The notes beneath the pieces were generated by a model that made no database searches, was not told where the DNA came from, and saw nothing but the letters and a program-made list of their open reading frames with translations. From JBFKAV01 sp041621405 (lineage in GTDB: Bacteria > Pseudomonadota > Alphaproteobacteria > Rhodobacterales > Rhodobacteraceae): a DNA stretch of 20,183 nucleotides. The stretch lies in contig JBFKAV010000049.1 in NCBI GenBank assembly GCA_041621405.1, positions 1 through 20,183 on the forward strand. Direction: 5' to 3'. Position numbers and translations under genes: made by a program. Below, piece by piece: positions 7,455 through 13,643 of the stretch; the first letter of the stretch is position 1, and the number at the start of each line of letters is the position of its first letter.

Positions 7455-7474
7455 CTTTTGGACATGTCCGAAAG
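7455..7474. repeat. 20-bp near-perfect inverted repeat (possible operator)
   Basis: CTTTTGGACA is followed directly by TGTCCGAAAG. The arms match at 9 of 10 positions, with the perfect core GGACATGTCC. An overlapping TGTCC-TTTT-GGACA hairpin (7451-7464) uses the same left arm, so TGTCC occurs at 7451 and 7465. The size and symmetry fit a dimeric regulator site, but no gene start lies close by on either strand. Confidence 0.45.
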
Positions 7475-7569
7475 GGGAGGTTCTCAAGGCTCGCCCGGCG
7501 TGGAATTCTCTTAATCATGCAAGAGGGTTAGGTAACGATTTGACCGGCAAGTGATTGGGTAACGAGTGT

Positions 7570-7631
7570 CTCGGGTTGTCCGAGTAGATGCCCCGCGCGG
7601 AAGGTGGCTTCCCGCGGGGCATTCTCTTTTT
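7570..7631 (+). terminator. Double hairpin with U-run: strong rightward intrinsic terminator, possible sRNA 3' end
   Basis: A small stem CTCGG/CCGAG (7570-7584, 5-nt loop) is followed by a long one, ATGCCCCGCG-CGGAAG/CTTCC-CGCGGGGCAT (7588-7622). That stem is 15 bp with one bulged C and a GTGG loop. Then comes TTCTCTTTTTC, a U-rich tail on the plus strand only. Read leftward there is no T-run, so it mainly stops rightward transcripts. It lies 414 nt after the dehydrogenase stop, which is far for an operon terminator and leaves room for a small RNA. Confidence 0.75.
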
Positions 7632-7672
7632 CAGGCCGCCGCATGCCCGCTCGGGCCGGCATCGCGCCCCTG

Positions 7673-8473
7673 TCAGGCGAAGGCCAGGTCGACACGGCCA
7701 AACGCGCCGAAGTCGGCCTCGAAGCGGCTGCCGGGCGGCGCCTCGACCGGGCGGACGAAGCTGCCCGAGAGCACGACATCGCCGGCGGAGAGGCCCTCGC
7801 CGTACTTTGCGAGCCGGCGGGCGAGCCAGACGATCCCGGTGGCCGGATCGTCGAGCACCCCGGCGCCGAGGCCGGTTTCCTCGACCACGCCGTTGCGCCG
7901 CACGATGGCACCGACCCAGCGCAGGTCGACCGCGTCGGCGCGGTGTCGCTCGCGGCCGAGCACGATGCCGGCGTTGGCGGCGTTGTCGGAGACCGTGTCG
8001 GTGATGACGCGCGCCTGGCCCGTGGCGGGGTCGCTCCTGAGGATGCGGGTGTCGAGGATCTCGAGCGCCGGCGCCACGTGGTCTGTCGCGGCGAGCACGT
8101 CCTCGCGCGTCACGCCTTCGCCCGCGAGCGGCGCCTTCAGGACGAAGGCGATCTCGGCCTCGATCCGGGGCTGGATGAAGCGGCCCCTGGGTATAGTGGC
8201 GCCGGTTTCGAAGAGCATGTCATCGAGTAGGACGCCGCTGTCCGGGGTGGTGATGTTGAGGGCCTGCTGCATCGCCCGGCTGGTCAGCCCGATCTTCCAG
8301 CCAATCGGTCTCGCGCCCGCCGCCTTCTTCCGCGCCACGAGCGCGGCCTGCACGGCATAGGCGTCGTCGAGCGTCATGCCCGGATGGGCAAGGCTCAGAA
8401 GGCCGCACTGGACGCCTGTTCGCTCGGCCTCGAGGAGGGTGTCGGCGGCCCGGGCGATCTCTTCCGGTGTCAT
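7673..8473 (-). CDS. hpaH: 2-oxo-hept-4-ene-1,7-dioate hydratase
   Basis: This 266-residue enzyme has the length of HpaH/MhpD-type hydratases (about 267). It adds water to 2-oxo-hept-4-ene-1,7-dioate in homoprotocatechuate meta-cleavage. Visible family features are GWKIGLTSRAMQ (58-69), PDSGVLLDDML, the acidic metal pair in RIEAEIAFVL (Glu105 and Glu107), APALEILDTRI, and the C-terminal GDVVLSGSFVRPVEAPPGS. It starts at ATG 8473, overlapping the hpaG stop as ATGA, so translation is coupled. It is the last gene of the leftward hpa run. Paralogues act on 2-oxopent-4-enoate (MhpD), but linkage to hpaD-G decides for HpaH. Confidence 0.92.
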   Translation of the reverse strand: MTPEEIARAADTLLEAERTGVQCGLLSLAHPGMTLDDAYAVQAALVARKKAAGARPIGWKIGLTSRAMQQALNITTPDSGVLLDDMLFETGATIPRGRFIQPRIEAEIAFVLKAPLAGEGVTREDVLAATDHVAPALEILDTRILRSDPATGQARVITDTVSDNAANAGIVLGRERHRADAVDLRWVGAIVRRNGVVEETGLGAGVLDDPATGIVWLARRLAKYGEGLSAGDVVLSGSFVRPVEAPPGSRFEADFGAFGRVDLAFA

Positions 8474-9330
8474 CCGTCCACGACCCCGTTGCGCAGAAGC
8501 CCGATCCCCTCGGCCTCGACCTCGACGACGTCGCCGGGTTTCAGGAATCGGGGCGGGTCGAAGCGGGCGCCGGCGCCGGTGGGCGTGCCGGTGACGACGA
8601 TGTCGCCGGGAACCAGCGTGGTGAAGGTGGAAATGTAGGCGATCTGCCGCGCCACCGGGAACAGCATCCGCCCGGTCCGGTCCTCTTGCCGGAGCTCGCC
8701 GTTGACCCGGGTCGTCAAGCCGACGTCGAGGATCTGCGCGGGGTCGCGGAACGGCACCAGCCAGGGCCCCATCGCACCCGAGCCGTCCCAGTTCTTGCCT
8801 TGGGTGACGTTGAATTTCGCGTGCCGCACCCAGTCGCGCAGTGTGCCCTCGTTGCAGAGCGTCAGCGCGGCGATGTGGCCCAGGGCTTCGGCCTCGGGAA
8901 TTCGCCGCCCGGCCTTGCCGATGACGATGGCGATCTCGCCCTCGTAGTCGAGCTGGTGCGTCTCCGGCGGCCGGGTGAGCGGCACCTCGTGGCCGACGAA
9001 GGAGCGCGGGAAGCGGATGAAGAGGCTCATGTTGGGCGGCGCGTCCTGGCCGTCGCGGTACTCGGCGTTGCGGTCGGGGAAGTTGACGCCGACGCAGATG
9101 ACCTTCTCGGGGTCCGGCACCGGGATCTCCCAGCGGAATCTGCCGTCGGGGTGCGTCACGGCGCGGCCCGCCGTGGCCACCTCGAGCCGGGTCAGCGCGC
9201 CCGCCTCGATCACGTTGCGCAGTGTCCGCCATTCGGGGAACTCGGGCGACAGGGCGATCATGCCGCCCTCGGCCGCGGCGCCCCAGTAGTGCCGCCCCTC
9301 GGCGCTGTAGCTCGCGAACCGGGCGGTCAC
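8470..9330 (-). CDS. hpaG: FAH-family 5-carboxy-2-oxohept-3-enedioate decarboxylase / CHM isomerase-type enzyme
   Basis: This is a 286-residue fumarylacetoacetate-hydrolase-family enzyme. Metal-site features are VICVGVNFPDRNAEY (78-91), Glu130 and Glu132 in LDYEGEIAIVIG, and the typical stretch TLRDWVRHAKFNVTQGKNWD before GAMGPW. I chose GTG 9330 because it overlaps the hpaD stop as GTGA and the residues upstream read as the wrong frame of hpaD. E. coli HpaG is a double-length fusion of two such domains; here only one domain is present and a separate HpaF follows the pathway's isomerase role. It therefore most likely performs the decarboxylation, though isomerase activity of this family is possible. 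Confidence 0.87.
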   Translation of the reverse strand: MTARFASYSAEGRHYWGAAAEGGMIALSPEFPEWRTLRNVIEAGALTRLEVATAGRAVTHPDGRFRWEIPVPDPEKVICVGVNFPDRNAEYRDGQDAPPNMSLFIRFPRSFVGHEVPLTRPPETHQLDYEGEIAIVIGKAGRRIPEAEALGHIAALTLCNEGTLRDWVRHAKFNVTQGKNWDGSGAMGPWLVPFRDPAQILDVGLTTRVNGELRQEDRTGRMLFPVARQIAYISTFTTLVPGDIVVTGTPTGAGARFDPPRFLKPGDVVEVEAEGIGLLRNGVVDG

Positions 9331-10307
9331 GGCGCGACGATCGGCGTGGCGGCCAGCTCCGCGGCCCTGGGTTCGGTGCCGCGGAAGACCGAGCCTTCCT
9401 CGAACCAGCTCTTCGGTGCCGGCGCGCCCCAGAGGGTCTGGCGCTGCGGGTCCTTCAGGTCCCACCGGATGGGTTCGAGGTCGGGGTCCACGGTCTGGTA
9501 GTCGGAGCAGTAGGTCTCGATCCGGTGGCCGTCGGGGTCGCGGACGTAAAGGAAGAAGGCGTTGGAGATGCCGTGCCGGCCGGGTCCCCGCTCGATGTTC
9601 GCGATCCAGCCGGTCGTTGACATCAGGTCGAGGAGGTCGATGATGTTGAGCGGCGTCGGCACCCAGAACGCGGTGTGGTGCAGCCTCGGGCCGGTGCCGT
9701 TAGTGAAGGCGATGTCGTGGACCCCGCCTTTGCGGTGGGTCCAGGCCGCCCAGAGCCGGCCGGTCGCCTCGTCCTCGGTGTACTCCGTCACCCTGAAGCC
9801 GAGCTCGTTGAAGAAGGCGACGCTTTCGTCGACATTGGGCGAGAAGCAATTGAAATGGTCGATCCGCAGGGGCTTCACGCCCTTGTAGAGCGCGTATTGC
9901 TGGTGGATCGGCGGCAGCCGGTCCATTCGCGCGTAGAACTCGAGCGGAACCCCGTGCGGGTCCCGGGTGGCGAAGGTACGGTCCTGATAGGGCCGCTCGA
10001 CCCATTTGACCGGCAGGCCCCGGCCCACGAAGAAGGCGGCGGCCCTTTCCAGGCTCTCGTCGTCGAAGACCTTGAAGCCGAGGTCGCGCGCCTCGGCCTT
10101 GTCGGCCTTGCGCAGGATGATGCAGTGATGGCCACGCTCCTCGAGCGCGCGGAGCCAGATCGTGTCGGCGGTCTCGTCGGTCACCTGCAGGCCGAGAGCT
10201 TCGACATAGAAGGCGCGGGCGCGGGCGAGGTCGGTGACGCCGAGCTCGACGTGGCTCAGGCGGACGATGTTGAAGGGCGGGTAGAGGTTCGGGGCGGGAA
10301 CGGGCAT
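9327..10307 (-). CDS. hpaD: 3,4-dihydroxyphenylacetate (homoprotocatechuate) 2,3-dioxygenase
   Basis: This 326-residue type I extradiol ring-cleavage enzyme has two vicinal-oxygen-chelate halves (about 15-125 and 147-270). Fe/Mn ligands are His151 in RIDHFNCFS, His210 or 211 in LHHTAFW and Glu264 in HRIETYCSDY. The acid-base histidine is probably His197 in GVHDIAF, and Tyr254 is also conserved. The length and the C-terminal lid sequence match the Brevibacterium/Arthrobacter homoprotocatechuate enzymes rather than the type III HpaD of E. coli. It opens the ring of homoprotocatechuate to 5-carboxymethyl-2-hydroxymuconate semialdehyde, the HpaE substrate. It starts at ATG 10307 behind AGGAGG, 12 nt after hpaE, and ends overlapping hpaG. 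Confidence 0.94.
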   Translation of the reverse strand: MPVPAPNLYPPFNIVRLSHVELGVTDLARARAFYVEALGLQVTDETADTIWLRALEERGHHCIILRKADKAEARDLGFKVFDDESLERAAAFFVGRGLPVKWVERPYQDRTFATRDPHGVPLEFYARMDRLPPIHQQYALYKGVKPLRIDHFNCFSPNVDESVAFFNELGFRVTEYTEDEATGRLWAAWTHRKGGVHDIAFTNGTGPRLHHTAFWVPTPLNIIDLLDLMSTTGWIANIERGPGRHGISNAFFLYVRDPDGHRIETYCSDYQTVDPDLEPIRWDLKDPQRQTLWGAPAPKSWFEEGSVFRGTEPRAAELAATPIVAP

Positions 10308-10319
10308 TGGGGTTCCTCC

Positions 10320-11831
10320 TCAGGCGCCGAGCCGGGCGATCTTGTGCGGCCCGAGCGCGAAGGCGACGTTCTTCTGCTCCATGTAGAACTCGAACGACCA
10401 GTCGCCGCCGTCGCGGCCGATGCCGCTGGCCTTGACCCCGCCGAAAGGGGTGGGCAGGTGGCGGACGTTCTCGGAGTTCACCCAGATCATGCCGGCCTCA
10501 AGCTTGTCGGAGAAGCGCAGCGCGCGGCCGAGGTCGTTGGTCCAGACATAGCCGGTAAGGCCATAGGGCACGTCGTTGGCCATGGCGAGCGCCTCGGCTT
10601 CGTCGCGGAACCGGATCGAGGTCAGGACCGGGCCGAAGATCTCGTCCTGCGCGATGCGCATGGTGTTGGCCGCGCCGGTGAAGAGCGTCGGGCGGACGAA
10701 CCAGCCCGTGTCGCCCACCCGCTCGCCGCCGGCGGCGATTTTCGCCCCCTCGGCGCGCGCGGTGTCGAAATAGGAGGTCACCTTGTCGAAGTGGGTCCTG
10801 TGGATCAGCGGGCCGACCTCGGTGGCGGGGTCGAGAGGGTGGCCGACGCGGATGCGGTTGACACGTTCGACGAGCTTCGCCTCGAATTCGTCGGCGATGG
10901 TGTCATGCACGAGGAGCCGCGACGACGAGGTGCAGCGTTCGCCGTTCAGCGAATAGATCATGAAAATCGCGGCATCGAGCGCGCGGTCGAGGTCGGCATC
11001 GTCGAAGACCACGACCGGGTTCTTGCCGCCGAGCTCGAAATGCACCCGCTTCAGGGTGTCGGCGCCCTGCTTCATGATCATCGAGCCTGTCTTCGACTCG
11101 CCGACAAAGGCGATAGCCCGGATCTCGGGGTGCTCGGTCAGCGCCCGGCCGGCGTCCTCGCCGAAGCCATTGACGAGGTTCCAGACCCCCGCCGGCAGCC
11201 CCGCCTCGTGAGCGATCTCGGCCAGGATCCGGGCGGTGAGCGGGCTGAACTCGGCCGGCTTGTGCACGACCGTGCAGCCCGCGGCGAGCGCCGGGGCGAT
11301 CTTCCAGGTCGAGAGCATGAACGGCGTGTTCCAGGGCGTGATCACCCCCACGGGACCGATCGGCGCGCGTGAGGTCACGTTCAGATGGTGTGGGGAGGGC
11401 AGCGATTTGCCGTCGCGGGCCGAGGGCGCCATGTCGGCGAAGAAGCGGAAGTTCTCGGCCCCGCGGAGGGCCGCCTTCGACATGAAGCGGTAGGCCTGGC
11501 CGGTGTCCCAGCACTCGCAGAGCGCGATCTCCTCGGCGCGCTCCACGATCAGGTCGGCGATCCGGTGCAGCAGCGCCTTGCGCTTCTCGCCGTCCCAGGC
11601 GGCCCAGTCCGGGAAGGCGGCCCTTGCCGCACGGGCGGCGCGGTCGACGTCCTCGGCGCCGCCCTTTGCAACGCTGGCGATCACGCTTTCGTCCATCGGG
11701 CTTGTCGTTTCGAAGGTCGCGCCGGCGGCGGCGGGCAAGCTTTCGCCTGCGATCAGGTTCACGATGCCGCCGTCGCGGAAGCGGGCGAGATGGCCTTCGA
11801 GCCTGTCGAGATGGGTGGCGAGGTCGGTCAC
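10320..11831 (-). CDS. hpaE: 5-carboxymethyl-2-hydroxymuconate-semialdehyde dehydrogenase
   Basis: This is a 503-residue NAD-dependent aldehyde dehydrogenase. The active site is complete: Asn168 (TPWNTP), Lys191 (HKPAE), Glu266 (FELGGK) and catalytic Cys300 (NGERCTSSSR, the variant usual in HpaE). It oxidises the ring-cleavage semialdehyde to 5-carboxymethyl-2-hydroxymuconate. The start was set at GTG 11831, which overlaps the hpaF stop as GTGA; codons further upstream are the shadow of hpaF. It lies between hpaF and hpaD in the same leftward transcript. The family is broad, but context makes HpaE nearly certain. Confidence 0.94.
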   Translation of the reverse strand: MTDLATHLDRLEGHLARFRDGGIVNLIAGESLPAAAGATFETTSPMDESVIASVAKGGAEDVDRAARAARAAFPDWAAWDGEKRKALLHRIADLIVERAEEIALCECWDTGQAYRFMSKAALRGAENFRFFADMAPSARDGKSLPSPHHLNVTSRAPIGPVGVITPWNTPFMLSTWKIAPALAAGCTVVHKPAEFSPLTARILAEIAHEAGLPAGVWNLVNGFGEDAGRALTEHPEIRAIAFVGESKTGSMIMKQGADTLKRVHFELGGKNPVVVFDDADLDRALDAAIFMIYSLNGERCTSSSRLLVHDTIADEFEAKLVERVNRIRVGHPLDPATEVGPLIHRTHFDKVTSYFDTARAEGAKIAAGGERVGDTGWFVRPTLFTGAANTMRIAQDEIFGPVLTSIRFRDEAEALAMANDVPYGLTGYVWTNDLGRALRFSDKLEAGMIWVNSENVRHLPTPFGGVKASGIGRDGGDWSFEFYMEQKNVAFALGPHKIARLGA

Positions 11832-12220
11832 CGGGACGCCTCTGGCAGGTAGTTGCGGATCGAGCTCGCCTTGGGGCTGAGCTCGGGGTCGATGTCGCGC
11901 ATCTCGAGCGAGAGCATGAAGGATGAGCTTTCCATCACGCCCGCACAGAACGCCTCGGCGGCCGCGAAGATCTGCGCCGCCGCCGCCTTGCGGACCTCCA
12001 GCCGACGACCGCCGCGCAGGCGGACCGAGATGTCCAGGAAAGCGTGCTCGGGGTTGCCGTCGGCGATCACCACATGGCTGCAGGCGGTGGCACGGACGCG
12101 GATGCCGGCGAACGGGAAGACGCCAGTTTCCGTCGCCGTATCGCGGAGCGCGCGGCAAAGCGCGGCGATGTCGAGCCGAGCCTCGAGATTTGGAGAGTAG
12201 TCGATCTGGATATGGGGCAC
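11828..12220 (-). CDS. hpaF: 5-carboxymethyl-2-hydroxymuconate delta-isomerase
   Basis: This is a 130-residue tautomerase-superfamily enzyme, close to the 126 residues of E. coli HpaF. The initiator is GTG 12220, followed directly by proline (M-P-HIQIDYSPN), giving the N-terminal catalytic Pro after Met removal. Other family stretches are FPFAGIRVRA, AFLDISVRLRGGR and SLEMRDIDPELSPK-SIRNYL. It isomerises 5-carboxymethyl-2-hydroxymuconate to the oxo-hept-3-ene form for HpaG. It is the first gene of the hpa operon, with a weak GGAG Shine-Dalgarno sequence and an AT-rich promoter region shared with divergent hpaR. Its stop overlaps the hpaE GTG. Confidence 0.92.
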   Translation of the reverse strand: MPHIQIDYSPNLEARLDIAALCRALRDTATETGVFPFAGIRVRATACSHVVIADGNPEHAFLDISVRLRGGRRLEVRKAAAAQIFAAAEAFCAGVMESSSFMLSLEMRDIDPELSPKASSIRNYLPEASR

Positions 12221-12241
12221 GGGGCGTCTCCGTGACAGATA

Positions 12242-12276
12242 CTTGCTTTGTTAACTAATTATCATCCCGTCGTCAA
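12242..12276 (-). promoter_or_regulatory. hpaF operon promoter region and candidate HpaR operator
   Basis: Read leftward, a TTGACG -35-like box (12276-12271) is followed after 16 nt by TTAACA. A GATAAT -10-like hexamer is at 12263-12258. The AT-rich stretch TTAGTTAACAAA is an imperfect dyad around GTTAAC, and the 14-mer GTTAACAAAGCAAG (12255-12242) recurs exactly in the iclR/tctC spacer. A MarR-type dimer bound here would block hpaF and could autoregulate hpaR. The promoter hexamers are imperfect, so the exact start is uncertain. Confidence 0.5.
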
Positions 12277-12319
12277 GGATAACCACCGGGCTTCTCCTTG
12301 CGGAGCCACGGAATGGGGC

Positions 12320-12332
12320 GGAAGATGCTTCC
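12320..12332 (+). promoter_or_regulatory. Hairpin covering the hpaR ribosome-binding site
   Basis: GGAAG-ATG-CTTCC is a perfect 5-bp stem with a 3-nt loop ending exactly where the hpaR ATG (12333) begins. The left arm GGAAG is the only Shine-Dalgarno-like sequence at suitable distance. In the folded state it would be masked, which could keep regulator levels low. The loop ATG is out of frame with hpaR. Confidence 0.35.
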
Positions 12333-12779
12333 ATGGTAGATGACACCACCGGTCCGGTTCGCAGTACCCGCCAGTCGCTTCCGATCGCGCTGCTCCGGGC
12401 GCGCGAGACGGTGATGGCGCCGATCCGGGATATGCTTGCCGAAAGCCCGGTCAACGAGCAGAAATGGCGCGTTCTCAGGGTCCTGGCCGAATCCGGGCCG
12501 CTGGAGCAGAAAGCGATCGCGGCCGAGGCCTGCTTGCTTTTGCCCTCGCTGAGCCGGATCCTGCAGACGATGGAAGCCGACGGGTTTGTTCAGCGCGAAA
12601 GCGACCCGGAGGACCGGCGGCGCACCATAGTGTCGATCAGACGTGCCGGGCGCGCGGTGATCGCGGCACATGCCGCGCAGAGCAACGCGATCCTGCAACG
12701 GCTGGAGGACCGGTTCGGCAAGGAGCGGCTGGAGACGCTCCTGGCGCTCTTGGAAGACCTGCGCCAGACCGAGCTCTGA
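12333..12779 (+). CDS. hpaR: MarR-family regulator of homoprotocatechuate degradation
   Basis: This is a 148-residue winged-helix regulator. The N-terminal helix contains QSLPIALLRARETVMAPIR, typical of HpaR. The helix-turn-helix covers about 50-85 (LEQKAIAAEACLLLPSLSRILQTMEADG) and the wing is QRESDPEDRRRTIVSI. Known: HpaR represses the meta-cleavage operon and is released by 4-hydroxyphenylacetate or homoprotocatechuate. It is divergent from hpaF across 112 nt and converges with the MBL-fold gene with only 3 nt between stops. Confidence 0.92.
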   Translation: MVDDTTGPVRSTRQSLPIALLRARETVMAPIRDMLAESPVNEQKWRVLRVLAESGPLEQKAIAAEACLLLPSLSRILQTMEADGFVQRESDPEDRRRTIVSIRRAGRAVIAAHAAQSNAILQRLEDRFGKERLETLLALLEDLRQTEL

Positions 12780-12782
12780 GGC

Positions 12783-13643
12783 TCAGTCGAGCTCGATCCT
12801 GAGCCCGTCGCGGCCGAGGATGAAGTCTCCCGGCCAGTGCGGCGCGACCGCGCTTTCCCAGTCGGCCGCCGAGTAGGCCGGGTCATCGGAGGGGATCAGG
12901 TGATGAAGCGCAAGCCGGGCGACGCCGGCCTCGGCAGCGATGCGGGCTGCGTCAGCGGCGGTGGTGTGCGAGCGCAGCCAGTGGTCCATCAGCCGTTCGT
13001 CGCCATTGCCGATCCGCGCGAGCAACGCGGGCAGTGCCGCCTCGAGCATCGCCTCGTGGACGAGGAGGTCGGCGCCGCGGGCGAAGTCGGCGAGCTCCGG
13101 CATGTAGGCTGTGTCGCCAGAGAAGACGACGCGCCGGCCGCCGCCTTCGAAGCCGAGCGCGAAGCAATCGGTGAGCGGCGGGTGGAGCACCCGGATCGCC
13201 TCGACCTTGAGGCCTGGGTCCTCGAGCACCGCGCCCGGCTCGATCACGCGGATCCGCACCAGGTCACGCAGGTCAGGGCGGCCCTCGTCCTCGATCCGGA
13301 GCTCGATATCGGCCAGCATCGAGGCGAGGAAGCCCTGCCAGTAGGTATCGAGGCCGGCCGGCCCCCAGACCTCGACGGTTTGGTTCAGCCCTGCCGTCCA
13401 GGCGGTGTGCAGGAGCGGCCCGAGCTCGAGGTAGTGGTCGGAATGCAGGTGGGTGATGAAGATCAGCCCGAGGTCCTTCAGCTGCATTCCCTGGTCGACG
13501 AGGCCGCGGGTGACGCCAAGCCCGCAATCGACGACGATCTGCCGGTCGGCGAGGGTGAGGAGCGACGAGGTGGGCATGGTCGAGCCGGGCCGGATCGCCG
13601 GCCCGCCCTTGGTGCCGAGAAGCGCGACCGAGGCGCCGCTCAT
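12783..13643 (-). CDS. MBL-fold metallo-hydrolase of unknown substrate
   Basis: This 286-residue protein belongs to the metallo-beta-lactamase fold, closest in style to the RNase Z/arylsulfatase-like branch. Zinc-site motifs are H65-L-H67-S-D69-H70, His154 (VLHPP), Asp177 (FSGDTAY) and His248 (ALHHLIP). The HEA signature at 196-198 (LLVHEAML) is typical of that branch. No signal peptide is evident. It starts at ATG 13643, overlapping the aminotransferase stop as ATGA, and is third in the iclR, aminotransferase, MBL transcript. A tRNA-processing role is unlikely in this context. An ester, lactone or sulfate-ester hydrolase acting on a pathway precursor is a possible inference. Confidence 0.88.
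   Translation of the reverse strand: MSGASVALLGTKGGPAIRPGSTMPTSSLLTLADRQIVVDCGLGVTRGLVDQGMQLKDLGLIFITHLHSDHYLELGPLLHTAWTAGLNQTVEVWGPAGLDTYWQGFLASMLADIELRIEDEGRPDLRDLVRIRVIEPGAVLEDPGLKVEAIRVLHPPLTDCFALGFEGGGRRVVFSGDTAYMPELADFARGADLLVHEAMLEAALPALLARIGNGDERLMDHWLRSHTTAADAARIAAEAGVARLALHHLIPSDDPAYSAADWESAVAPHWPGDFILGRDGLRIELD

Larger units (their letters stand above)
7175..7672. other. Gene-free spacer between the moc-like and hpa operons
   Basis: About 500 nt lie between the converging ends of the dehydrogenase gene and hpaH. I found no ORF with family likeness, no good ribosome-binding site and no tRNA. Short ORFs in it are arginine-rich shadows. It contains a 20-bp palindrome (7455-7474) and a double hairpin ending in a rightward terminator (7570-7631), listed separately. 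Its base composition is slightly less GC-rich around 7440-7560 than in the flanking genes. Confidence 0.7.

Noticed and set aside
5828..7465. Open frame of 545 codons on the minus strand
   Set aside because: It is antisense to the PanB-like and dehydrogenase genes; composition is typical of GC-rich antisense frames and no domain is recognisable.
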